Of a stretch of DNA of 27,990 bases, positions 20,392 to 27,694 are shown piece after piece. The position numbers and the translations under genes were made by a program. Origin of the DNA: a virus; the IMG/VR virus record IMGVR_UViG_3300037242_000077, positions 1 through 27,990 of that record; one strand, 5' to 3'. Under the pieces are notes generated by a model. That model worked only from the letters and a program-made list of their open reading frames with translations, was not told the origin of the DNA and did not search any database. How positions within the stretch are numbered: position 1 is the first letter of the stretch; each line of letters opens with the position of its first letter.

Positions 20392-20756
20392 TGCCAGGTG
20401 TCGAGGGCTGGGAGGGAGAGCCGGGCAAGGACCGGCGGTCGGGCAAGGACCGGCGTCGAGAGCGTCCAAAGAGGACGGGGTTCTTCATCCACAAGATCGG
20501 CGGAACCGTCGTTGAAGTGCCATGCCGCGCGCTGGCCATGGTGAACTTTGAAGAGAAATTCAAGACCTCGATGGGCAAGGCGATCGGAGATCTGCCTGCG
20601 TCCCGAGTGACGTGGCTCGCCTACGAGTGTGAGCGCCTCTATGCCGGTTACCAGGGCACTTACGAGCACTGGCTCGCCGACCTGGACACGGTGGAGGACT
20701 GGGAGGAAGACCTCCCTTTGACCGAAAGAGCGTCGGCTTCTCAATCGCGCGACTGA
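20391..20756 (+). CDS. Tail assembly chaperone, short (G-type) form
   Basis: 121 aa from ATG 20391. The basic N-terminus (GKDRRSGKDRRRERPKR) precedes the folded part FFIHKIGGTVVEVPCRALAMVNFEE, WLAYECERLYAGYQGTYEHWLADLD. Placed between tail tube and tape measure, this is the lambda-gpG-equivalent position. A slippery heptamer near its 3' end yields the long form. The chaperone pair coats the tape measure during tail assembly. Confidence 0.72.
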   Translation: MPGVEGWEGEPGKDRRSGKDRRRERPKRTGFFIHKIGGTVVEVPCRALAMVNFEEKFKTSMGKAIGDLPASRVTWLAYECERLYAGYQGTYEHWLADLDTVEDWEEDLPLTERASASQSRD

Positions 20757-20863
20757 GCGCGATCACAGGGATTCCGCCTCAAACCCTGCTCGACCCGGCG
20801 CTCACGGACCTGATGCTGGCGTACGTATTCATCAACGTGGACGACATCTACGGGAGGCGATGA
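20391..20863 (+). CDS. Tail assembly chaperone, -1 frameshift (GT-type) fusion
   Basis: Ribosomes that slip back one base at 20714-20720 leave the 0 frame after codon 110 and add 47 residues (DRKSVGFSIARLSAITGIPP, QTLLDPALTDLMLAYVFINV, DDIYGRR), stopping at TGA 20861-20863, for 157 aa in total. The second frame has no start codon or SD of its own, yet gives a coherent protein ending just before the next gene, as in lambda gpGT and many siphophages. The span contains the slip; it is not one continuous frame. Confidence 0.72.
20714..20720 (+). other. -1 ribosomal frameshift slippery heptamer CCCTTTG
   Basis: CCCTTTG is read C-CCT-TTG in the chaperone frame and CCC-TTT after slipping, an exact X-XXY-YYZ heptamer. 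It lies 36 nt before the 0-frame stop and at the expected place for G/GT chaperones. Confidence 0.75.
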
Positions 20864-21319
20864 GTGGCCAACACAGCGACGGTACGCAGTGGCGGCCTAA
20901 CGATCGACCTGGCCGATTTTCATAGCCTGGCTCGTGGATTCCGCCGTGTCGAGCCTGAACTCTTTGCGGGCCTGAAGCTGCGCTTGCGTGGCATTGGGCA
21001 GCTCGTCGCCGACTCTGCGAAAGAGCACGCCTCCTTCTCCGAGACCATTCCGCCCTCCATCAAGGTGCGGATGTCCACGTTGTCGGTCTCCGTCGTGGCG
21101 ACCAAGGCTCCCCTCTCGGGCCTAGAGGAGATGGGTAAAAAGGGAAACAGGGGGTCGGGTGTCGCCTGGCGTCACCCAGTGTTCGGGAACAAGGACGTCT
21201 GGGTGACTCAGATCGGCCATCCGTTCCTGCTGCCGGCACTGAAGGACAAAGCCGAAGTGATTGAGGCCTTGGTCGACGAAGCAGTTGGCGAGGCCTTCGA
21301 CGTGGCCCTGGAGGTCTAA
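20864..21319 (+). CDS. HK97 gp10-like head-tail joining/tail-completion protein
   Basis: 151 aa from GTG 20864, directly after the GT stop. The helical start LADFHSLARGFRRVEPELFAG, the LRGIGQLVADSAKEHASF segment and SIKVRMSTLSVSVVATKAPL, with a late HPFLLPALKDKAEVIEALV helix, match the gp10-type family (PF04883). Such proteins normally sit between connector and tail tube; here the gene is between chaperones and tape measure. It may be a tail-completion or tail-tip protein in this phage. Confidence 0.58.
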   Translation: MANTATVRSGGLTIDLADFHSLARGFRRVEPELFAGLKLRLRGIGQLVADSAKEHASFSETIPPSIKVRMSTLSVSVVATKAPLSGLEEMGKKGNRGSGVAWRHPVFGNKDVWVTQIGHPFLLPALKDKAEVIEALVDEAVGEAFDVALEV

Positions 21320-21321
21320 CA

Positions 21322-23457
21322 ATGGCCGATCGCCTCGTGCGCGTCATGGTGACCGCCGACACCGCGGCAGCCATGCGGAATATCGGGGCGCTGGCTGAAG
21401 AGTCGGACGCCGTTGCCGCGGACTCCTCGGCGGTCATGGGCGAGACCGCAGCCAAGACGGGGAACGTCTTCGAGCGTCTCGGTAACTCCATGGCCAACTG
21501 GGGCCTTCCCTTCTCTGGCTCCGTAACCAAGATGGGCCAGAACCTCGAGGAGGCTGACACCAAGGGCCAGAAGTTCGGATCCGCGCTCTCGTCGGTCGGC
21601 AAGGTAGCGCTAATCGGCGTCGCGGTCGCGGCAGCTGGAGCGGCGGCAGAGTCCATGCATCTCGCCGACGAGTTCGACAAGGCGACCAACTCGATTGCGG
21701 CCAACGCCGGGATCTCGCAGAAGGCGGCCAAGACGATCGGAGACAGTTTCCTCAACAGCGCTCAGGGGACGATCTACTCGGGGACACAGGTTGCCCAGGC
21801 CTACGCGGGTGTCGCGGCCCAGCTGGCCACGGTGCAAGGGAAGGCGCTCAATGCCGGGCAGGCGACCAGCGTGATGAAGGCCGCGATGGACCTGGCAGAA
21901 GCGACGGGCGAGGACCTGAACACGACGGCGAGCTCGCTGGGCACGACCATGCAGCTCTACGGCATCAAGGCGGCCGGGGCCACCAACGCCTCGAACATCC
22001 TGTACAACGCCGGCAAGGAGACCGGTGCCGGACTGGAGGCGGTCACCAAGGCTGTGACCAAACTGCATTCTCAGCTGGGCGTCGCCACGCCCCCCCTGGC
22101 CCAGGTTGGTGCGCTGCTCGAGGACCTAGCAAAGCACGGTGAGTCAGGGCGCCAGGGACTGTCTGCTGCATCAACCGCCATGGCGACCTTGATGAAGGCG
22201 TCGGTGGGTGTGACCCAGGCCCAGCAGCAGCAGAGCGCCATCTACAAAGAGATGTCGCCTCAGCTCCAGAGCCTGGTCAGTCAGTACCAGTCGGGGGCAA
22301 TGTCTTACACGACCTTCGACGCCGCCGCCCAGGGGTTGGGTGAGACCCAGTACAACCTGGCTAGTCAGTTCGCCTCGGCTGGTGCTGCCGTGCAGACGGC
22401 TCAGACCAAGCTCGCCACGATGGGGATCACGGTCGACAACGCCAAGGGCAAGTTTGTCGGCATGGCCTCGGTGATCACCCAGCTGCACACCAAGATCCAG
22501 GGGATGAGCCAGGCCCAGGCCTTGGCCACCGTGGGCCAGGTCTTCGGCACGACGGCGGCTCAGAAGATGCTCACGACGATCGAGGCAGGGCCAGCTGCCT
22601 ATGAGAAGTCGGCTGCAGCGATCGCGAAGCACAACTCCACCGCCGCGGCTGCCAGCAAAGCCATGGACAACATGGGCGACCAGTTCAAGATCATCGGCAA
22701 GGACGTGGAAGATGTCGGCGTCAAGGTTGGCGAGGTCCTCCTTCCCCCGATGGAGAAATTCATGGGATTTCTCACTGGGCACATGTGGGTGCTAGGAGCG
22801 CTCGCCGGAGTGATCGGTGGAGCGCTCGTGGTGGCGATGGCGGCCTATACCGTCAACACGATCGCTGCCGCGGCGGCGACCCTCGGACTTACCTGGCCTA
22901 TCGTGGCGATCGTCGCCGGCGTGGCGCTCCTGGTGGCTGGAATCATTCTCCTGGTGACCCACTGGAACCAGGTCTGGGGAGCGATCGTGGCCACAGCTCA
23001 GGGTGTTTGGACAAGCATCAAGACCGGGCTGGTCGACCCCATCGTGAACTTCTTCATCAGCCTCCCCAATACCATCAAGAATGCCTTTGGGACGCTGGCG
23101 AGCGCCATCACATCGCCCTTCCGGGACGCATTCAACCTGGTGGCCACGCTCTGGAACAACACCCTGGGGAAGCTCAGCTTCTCCATCCCCGGGTGGGTGC
23201 CCATGATTGGTGGAGACAAGTTCTCGCTGCCCAAGATCCCCACGCTCGCCACGGGCGGGATGGTGACCGGCGATGGCCTGGCATATCTCCATGCGGGTGA
23301 GGTCGTGGTCAACCAGCAGCAGCAGGTAGCTGCAGCAGGTGGCGGGGGTTCCCAGGTGAACATCAACGTCACCTCGAATGACGGCCAGGCGGTTGTAAAC
23401 GCCCTCAAGCTCTACATGCAATCCCACGGAAGCGTGCCGATCCGCACGACGGGGTAA
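21322..23457 (+). CDS. Tape measure protein
   Basis: 711 aa from ATG 21322. Residues about 85-430 contain the conserved helical TP901/PhageMin_Tail region (ADEFDKATNSIAANAGISQKAA, GEDLNTTASSLGTTMQLYGIK, LEDLAKHGESGRQGLSAAS). Residues about 488-548 form a long hydrophobic block (VLGALAGVIGGALVVAMAAY, IVAIVAGVALLVAGIILLV) that may insert in the host membrane on DNA ejection. The C-terminus has GGMVTGDGLAYLHAGEVVVN and Gly-rich text typical of these proteins. It sets tail length; at the usual ~0.15 nm per residue the tail would be roughly 105 nm. Confidence 0.92.
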   Translation: MADRLVRVMVTADTAAAMRNIGALAEESDAVAADSSAVMGETAAKTGNVFERLGNSMANWGLPFSGSVTKMGQNLEEADTKGQKFGSALSSVGKVALIGVAVAAAGAAAESMHLADEFDKATNSIAANAGISQKAAKTIGDSFLNSAQGTIYSGTQVAQAYAGVAAQLATVQGKALNAGQATSVMKAAMDLAEATGEDLNTTASSLGTTMQLYGIKAAGATNASNILYNAGKETGAGLEAVTKAVTKLHSQLGVATPPLAQVGALLEDLAKHGESGRQGLSAASTAMATLMKASVGVTQAQQQQSAIYKEMSPQLQSLVSQYQSGAMSYTTFDAAAQGLGETQYNLASQFASAGAAVQTAQTKLATMGITVDNAKGKFVGMASVITQLHTKIQGMSQAQALATVGQVFGTTAAQKMLTTIEAGPAAYEKSAAAIAKHNSTAAAASKAMDNMGDQFKIIGKDVEDVGVKVGEVLLPPMEKFMGFLTGHMWVLGALAGVIGGALVVAMAAYTVNTIAAAAATLGLTWPIVAIVAGVALLVAGIILLVTHWNQVWGAIVATAQGVWTSIKTGLVDPIVNFFISLPNTIKNAFGTLASAITSPFRDAFNLVATLWNNTLGKLSFSIPGWVPMIGGDKFSLPKIPTLATGGMVTGDGLAYLHAGEVVVNQQQQVAAAGGGGSQVNINVTSNDGQAVVNALKLYMQSHGSVPIRTTG

Positions 23458-23463
23458 CCTCGG

Positions 23464-25890
23464 GTGGCCACGTACGGGTCCCAGCCGACCTTCAGCGACT
23501 GGTACCTGAGTGAAGAGAACACCCAAACGCAGGTCGCATTCCTCGGGGAGATGCCCGAGGACGGCTACATCACCGCCGTCAACTTCTACGCGGGAGGGTA
23601 TGGCGGCACGGTCCCTGGCGTGGGCTGCGTCTGGGCCGGCGATGGTGCGCTGCTCTTTGAGGGCAACGGGGTCACGATCCCAGCGGCCTCGGAAGGTGTC
23701 GGCTCTCAGGACTGGAACACCGACACCGGTGATGGGGTATTCGTCGCTGCCGGCACGCCGATCTACATCGGCTGGTGGCGCAAGCCCGCTGACTCGGTGG
23801 TCTGGAGCTGCGCCGGCTACGGCACCGAGTACGTCCAGAGCACGGAGTCGAGCTCTCCCACAACCCTCTCCCCGGGGACTCAAGCCGGTGCCATCGGCGC
23901 GACCATCACCTTCACCCCGGCCGACGCTCCCACGGTCAATACCGACCCGGCCACGAGCGTCACCGGCACGACTGCCACCCTTGAGGGGGATGCGGTCCCG
24001 AACGGCCTTGACACCCAGGGCTTCTTCGAGTGGGGGACAACCGAGAGCTACGGCAACACCACCGCTAACCAGGATCTAGGCAGCGGGACGTCCGATGCGG
24101 ACTTCAGCCAAGCCATCACCGGGCTCTCGCCCAACACGCTCTACCACTTCCGAGCCTGTGCCAGCAACGAGGTCGGCACCAGCTACGGGCCGGACCAGAG
24201 CTTCGAGCAGGTCATTGTCACCGCGAGCGGCACCGGGCACCTGGCGCTCACTGGCCAGGGCGTCGTTCCGACCCCGACAGTCACGGTCACTGCGCCATCT
24301 GGTGCAAACACCGAGGCGAATCCCACCGTCGAGTGGACGGTCACAGTCCCGACCGGGCAGACGATCGCCTCGACCCAGGTCATCATCTACTCGGCCGCGC
24401 AGGTGGCGGCCGGCGGCTTCTCCCCGGGCAGCGGTCCGAACATCTGGAACAGCGGAGCCCTCGCCGGATCCGCTCGGTCGGCCGCTCCTGTTGGCGTGCC
24501 GAACTTCGGCAACTTCATCGCTTACGTCCAGGCCACGACCAACCTCGGGGTGGTCTCGCAGTGGGCCCTCATTGAGTGGACCCAGGCGGTCGGCATCGTC
24601 GCGGTGGAGATCGGCTTCCCCTCGACGCCGAACGGCAACAACTTTGTGCTCGGCGACCCGGTCAAGGGAGTGCTCGGAAGCGCCACGTACACCCTCGGCG
24701 GCACCGACTGGGTCGATGTCACCCAGTGGTGCAGCGGACAGATCTCGGTATCTCGCGGCCGCTCGCGGGAGACCGATCAGTACACGACTGGATCGGCGAG
24801 CTTCTCGCTCCGCAACGAGGACCGCCGCTTCGACCCGCTGAATATTGACTCGCCCTACTACCCGGGCATTGTGCCGCGGGCCCCGGTCAACATCTACGTC
24901 GGCGGGATCCAGGTCTTCGGCGGTTACGTCAGCGACTACAACCCCGGCTATGAGAAGCCGAGCACGGCGACGGTCCCCGTCAAGGCCCAGGACGCCTTCT
25001 GCATCCTGGCCAACGCCTACATCAACAACTGGACCGCATCAGAGGAGCTGACCGGCCAGCGGATCCTCGACCTGATCAACGACAACGTCCCCGGCTTCCC
25101 GGCGGACATGAACATCGCGGCCGGGAACACCCTGCTCCAAGCCAATCTGTTCGGCGCCAACTCTGCCGGATCCGACGGCGACGTCGCCCTCGACGACCTG
25201 CAGACGGTCGCTGACTCCGAGTGGGGATTCCTCTTCGTCGACCGGACAGGCACTCTCACCTTCCTTGATCGGTACGCGATCATCCGCCAGCTGGCCGCTG
25301 GCACCGTCTACGCGACCTTCTCCGACCTCGCCGCGGACATCGAGGAGGGGGCGTTCGGTTACTTCGGAATCAGCCTCGTCTCGGCCGTGCTGCTCCTCTA
25401 CAACCAGGTCCAGGGGACTAGGAACAGCGACCAGCTCGACTCCGACGACGAGCCGATCACCCAGATCGCCAACAACGCCGAGAGCCAGGAGGCTTACCTC
25501 CTGCGGGCCTTGCAGCTCCCGTCGATCGAGAACAACTCCGACGCGGACGTGCTCGCGCTCTGCAACTGGGTCCTCTCGCTCTACTGCCAGCCCGAGGTGC
25601 GATTCGACGCGCTGACCTTGGAGTTGACCGGGATGGACATCGCGCAGCTGCAGCAGCTGGCGGCGCTGGACATCCCGCAGGTATGCGTCGTCAAGCGCAC
25701 TCCCCCCGGATCCGGCAGCCCGACCACGATCGAGCTCCTCTCCTACATCGACCAGATCGGCTGGGACTTCGATGTCTCGGGTTCGACCTATCGCATGAAC
25801 CTCTCGTTCGGCTCGGCGGAAGACCTCAATTACTTCGTCCTCGGAAGCCCGGTCTACGGGGTCCTGGGGACGTCAGAGCTCGCGTACTAG
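23464..25890 (+). CDS. Minor tail/hub protein with fused N-terminal FN3 module
   Basis: 808 aa from GTG 23464. Residues about 1-150 form a beta-sandwich-like part. Residues about 155-265 are a fibronectin-III-like domain (VTGTTATLEGDAVPNG, FFEWGTTESYGNTT, ITGLSPNTLYHFRACASNEVG). A second beta module runs to about 390. From residue about 394 the canonical actinophage minor tail protein starts with FVLGDPVKGVLG, YTLGGTDWVDVTQW and SRGRSRETDQYTTGSASFSL, and it ends with a second FVLGSPVYGVLG. It probably forms the tail tip hub, with FN3 parts binding host surface sugars (inference). Confidence 0.78.
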   Translation: MATYGSQPTFSDWYLSEENTQTQVAFLGEMPEDGYITAVNFYAGGYGGTVPGVGCVWAGDGALLFEGNGVTIPAASEGVGSQDWNTDTGDGVFVAAGTPIYIGWWRKPADSVVWSCAGYGTEYVQSTESSSPTTLSPGTQAGAIGATITFTPADAPTVNTDPATSVTGTTATLEGDAVPNGLDTQGFFEWGTTESYGNTTANQDLGSGTSDADFSQAITGLSPNTLYHFRACASNEVGTSYGPDQSFEQVIVTASGTGHLALTGQGVVPTPTVTVTAPSGANTEANPTVEWTVTVPTGQTIASTQVIIYSAAQVAAGGFSPGSGPNIWNSGALAGSARSAAPVGVPNFGNFIAYVQATTNLGVVSQWALIEWTQAVGIVAVEIGFPSTPNGNNFVLGDPVKGVLGSATYTLGGTDWVDVTQWCSGQISVSRGRSRETDQYTTGSASFSLRNEDRRFDPLNIDSPYYPGIVPRAPVNIYVGGIQVFGGYVSDYNPGYEKPSTATVPVKAQDAFCILANAYINNWTASEELTGQRILDLINDNVPGFPADMNIAAGNTLLQANLFGANSAGSDGDVALDDLQTVADSEWGFLFVDRTGTLTFLDRYAIIRQLAAGTVYATFSDLAADIEEGAFGYFGISLVSAVLLLYNQVQGTRNSDQLDSDDEPITQIANNAESQEAYLLRALQLPSIENNSDADVLALCNWVLSLYCQPEVRFDALTLELTGMDIAQLQQLAALDIPQVCVVKRTPPGSGSPTTIELLSYIDQIGWDFDVSGSTYRMNLSFGSAEDLNYFVLGSPVYGVLGTSELAY

Positions 25891-25898
25891 GAGTCTGA

Positions 25899-26594
25899 AT
25901 GGCCGCTCCCTCCTTCACCAACGGCCAGGTCCTCACTGGGACCGAGCTGGACCAGCTGGCGGACATGGTGACCTATCCAGATGCTGTCGCTGCCGGGGTC
26001 AACCCGTGCGTGGCCGGCACCCTCTACCTGATCACCAACGGGTCGTCGAACTTCACATTCGACCTCCCCTCCCCCACGGCCGGGATCTGCATCGCCTTCA
26101 AGAAGGTGGACTCCGGAGCAGGCGGCAACACGATCACCGCCAGTTCGGGCGTCATCCTTGGGCCAGGTTGCGGATCCGGGGGCGCCTCGTCCATCCCGGT
26201 GAGCGCACTCGGCGCCAACGTCGAGCTGATGGCGGACGGCACCAACTGGCACATCATCGGGGGTGCCCAGGATTCCGGATGGCTGGCCTTCTCCTACTCC
26301 AACTCCTGGGTCAGCAATAGTGGACCTGGGGCTGCCGGCACTGTCGCTGGGTACCGGATAACGGGGAATATCGTGAGGCTGGGGGGGTCTATCAAGACAG
26401 GTGCGAGCGGGTCCGCGCCCTGTACCGCGCTCCCAGTTGGGTACCGCCCTCTAGCTGCCGTGGCCATGACGGTCAACCCCTACGGAGCGGCCGGCAGCGC
26501 ATCGTTCACCGTCTCCACCGCCGGCGTCACGGCAGCCTTCTACAGCGCGGGAACGGGCGTGAACCTCGACGGAGCCACGTACACAGTCGATTAG
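25899..26594 (+). CDS. Tail fibre/receptor-binding protein with switchable C-terminal tip
   Basis: 231 aa from ATG 25899. The N-terminus (FTNGQVLTGTELDQLADM) may attach to the tail tip. A beta-rich shaft follows (NTITASSGVILGPG, NVELMADGTNWHIIGG), then WLAFSYSNSWVSN. Residues 153-163 (RITGNIVRLGG) are identical to the start of the silent cassette on the opposite strand. The tip, residues 164-231 (IKTGASGSAPCTALPVGYRP ... VNLDGATYTVD), has a diverged alternative on that cassette. The tip probably touches the host receptor. The TAG is embedded in a palindrome shared with the opposing frame's stop. Confidence 0.72.
   Translation: MAAPSFTNGQVLTGTELDQLADMVTYPDAVAAGVNPCVAGTLYLITNGSSNFTFDLPSPTAGICIAFKKVDSGAGGNTITASSGVILGPGCGSGGASSIPVSALGANVELMADGTNWHIIGGAQDSGWLAFSYSNSWVSNSGPGAAGTVAGYRITGNIVRLGGSIKTGASGSAPCTALPVGYRPLAAVAMTVNPYGAAGSASFTVSTAGVTAAFYSAGTGVNLDGATYTVD
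26354..26386 (+). repeat. Left inverted repeat of the fibre-tip switch
   Basis: 33 bp inside the fibre gene, inverted at 26805-26837 with three mismatches. It begins CCGGATAACGGG and contains AATATCGTGAG. All three mismatches are synonymous in the fibre reading frame (ACG-GGG/GGA, GTG-AGG/AGA, CTG-GGG/GGC), so exchange here keeps the protein RITGNIVRLGG unchanged. Confidence 0.88.
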
Positions 26595-26599
26595 TCGAC
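26586..26599. other. Central palindrome with overlapping opposite stops
   Basis: GTCGA-TTAG-TCGAC: the + fibre gene ends VD-TAG and the - cassette ends VD-TAA on the same bases. It lies at the midpoint between the inverted repeats, so either orientation ends the fibre in frame with the same last residues. Confidence 0.8.
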
Positions 26600-26836
26600 C
26601 GTGAAGGTCATCCCATCGAGCACCACCACTGACCAGCCAGAGGCGGCGATCGCGTTTGCCACCCCGGCTGTGGTGATGGAGACTTGGGCTACATTCGGCG
26701 CGTTGCTCACGTCTGACGCGCTGGTGAGATAGACCTGCGCCGCCGGGCGGTACCCGGCGGCCAGCGTGAAGGGGGATGTGTTGCTCGCGCCGCTCTTGAT
26801 GTTGCCGCCCAGTCTCACGATATTTCCCGTTATCCG
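26591..26836 (-). pseudogene. Silent alternative fibre C-terminus in reverse orientation
   Basis: On the - strand the frame reads RITGNIVRLGG, then NIKSGASNTSPFTLAAGYRP ... VSITTAGVANAI ... VVVLDGMTFTVD and stops at 26591-26593. It parallels the expressed fibre tip (IKTGAS, GYRP, V-STAGV, LDGATYTVD) with clear divergence in between; the tips are 70 and 68 residues. The cassette lacks an SD and N-terminal region, and a TAG precedes it, so it is expressed only if the segment inverts. Its GTG at 26818 is a codon of the repeat, not a likely start. Its identity as a fibre-tip cassette is strong; activity is unproven. Confidence 0.8.
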
Positions 26837-26837
26837 G
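26805..26837 (-). repeat. Right inverted repeat of the fibre-tip switch
   Basis: Reverse complement of the repeat at 26354-26386 (30 of 33 bases). It lies at the beginning of the silent cassette, 5 nt before the first ATG of the next gene. Beyond it the cassette frame meets a TAG, so the cassette cannot be a complete gene by itself. Confidence 0.88.
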
Positions 26838-26859
26838 AGCTATGCACTTTGGAGATTTC

Positions 26860-27267
26860 ATGCTTCTAACGACGGTCGCGCCGTCGCTAGGCTCATCTCC
26901 TAGCTACGTTTCACTGATCTTTTACGCGCTGGCCATTCTCGGCGTCCTGGGCGGCGCCGTTTCGTACTTCCGAGGGAGTCTCGGCCAAGCGACGATCGCG
27001 CAGCTGGAGACCAACAACAAGGTCCTCAAGCAGACAGTCGATCTCCAGACAGAGCAGATCACCGAGCTAAAGGCCCAGAACCAAGAGCAGGCCGGCCAGC
27101 TCACCGTCCTCCGCGAGCAGGTAACCCAGAAGGCTGCGGTCGCGGAACTGGCCAAGCTGTCGAGTAGTCATCACAGCGAGTTGATGGAAGCCATTGGGGC
27201 ACTAACAAAGGCTCTCTCAAACAACATCCAGAAGCCTGCTTCGAGGGCTCGACGTGCCGGATCTTAA
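26860..27267 (+). CDS. Membrane protein with coiled coil (possible holin/spanin-type)
   Basis: 135 aa from ATG 26860, chosen because GGAG lies 5 nt upstream; ATG 26842 is only 2 nt from a GGAG. One transmembrane segment (YVSLIFYALAILGVLGGAVSYF) is followed by a long heptad-rich coiled coil (TIAQLETNNKVLKQTVDLQT, EQITELKAQNQEQAGQL) and a basic end. The position after the fibre gene suits a lysis-cassette or superinfection protein. The architecture also resembles small minor-tail-associated membrane proteins. No endolysin is visible to support lysis. Confidence 0.55.
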   Translation: MLLTTVAPSLGSSPSYVSLIFYALAILGVLGGAVSYFRGSLGQATIAQLETNNKVLKQTVDLQTEQITELKAQNQEQAGQLTVLREQVTQKAAVAELAKLSSSHHSELMEAIGALTKALSNNIQKPASRARRAGS

Positions 27268-27694
27268 GGGTGCCGTCAGGCATGATCGCCTAACTTTCCG
27301 GATCGCCGCTGTCGCCTTCGCTTGCTCGCTCCTGGCCATAGGCTTGTTGTTCGGTCAGTCAATTGCTGTGTCCGATTATGGCGTGGAGTTGGCGCGCGCC
27401 AACCACCAACTGATCGAGCTCCACAAGGCCGAGATACTCCGGGACGGCGAGACCATCCAGGATCTCCAGCATCGGGTTCTAGCGATTGATGCCGTGCTGG
27501 ATCGCTACTGCAAGGCGCTTGAAGTGCCGTGCCCGCCTCCGCTGACCGTGCCTAGGGCATCGGGCAGTAACTCCACAGCGACGCCCGCGCCCAGTGAGAG
27601 CCGCGCCAGTCCTTCGGGTGAGCCAACGGCCACGCCGAGCCCCAAGCCGCTGCCGACGCCAGTCCTCTGTATCGGGAGTTTCTGCATTGGATGA
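27254..27694 (+). CDS. Single-pass membrane protein with Pro/Ser/Thr-rich tail
   Basis: 146 aa from GTG 27254, overlapping the previous gene by 14 nt. A basic N-terminus (DLKGAVRHDRLTFR) leads into a transmembrane segment (IAAVAFACSLLAIGLLFG). A helical part follows (ELARANHQLIELHKAEILRD, IQDLQHRVLAIDAVLDRYC), then a low-complexity tail of Ala, Pro, Ser and Thr ending CIGSFCIG. Together with the upstream membrane protein it forms a pair, as in two-component holin or spanin systems (inference). Cysteines at both ends of the tail may bridge. Confidence 0.5.
   Translation: MPDLKGAVRHDRLTFRIAAVAFACSLLAIGLLFGQSIAVSDYGVELARANHQLIELHKAEILRDGETIQDLQHRVLAIDAVLDRYCKALEVPCPPPLTVPRASGSNSTATPAPSESRASPSGEPTATPSPKPLPTPVLCIGSFCIG

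Noticed and set aside
20391-20470. Repeated GGGCAAGGACCGGCG in the chaperone N-terminus as a regulatory repeat
   Set aside because: Just two short copies within coding sequence that encode a basic repeat (GKDRR); nothing suggests regulation.
22792-23883. 363-aa - strand ORF
   Set aside because: Shadow across the tape measure and hub genes; composition (His/Asp/Arg-rich) is typical of antisense frames.
26354-26386. A canonical gix/hix invertase crossover site
   Set aside because: The repeat shares only GGATAA with known hix/gix ends; the similarity is too small to name the recombinase family.
26591-26818. Stand-alone 75-aa gene on the - strand
   Set aside because: Its GTG start is inside the inverted repeat, there is no SD, and the protein is only the C-terminal part of a fibre; better read as a silent cassette.
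25899-26837. Diversity-generating retroelement acting on the fibre tip
   Set aside because: No reverse transcriptase or template repeat is seen, and the second copy is inverted and differs broadly rather than at adenines.
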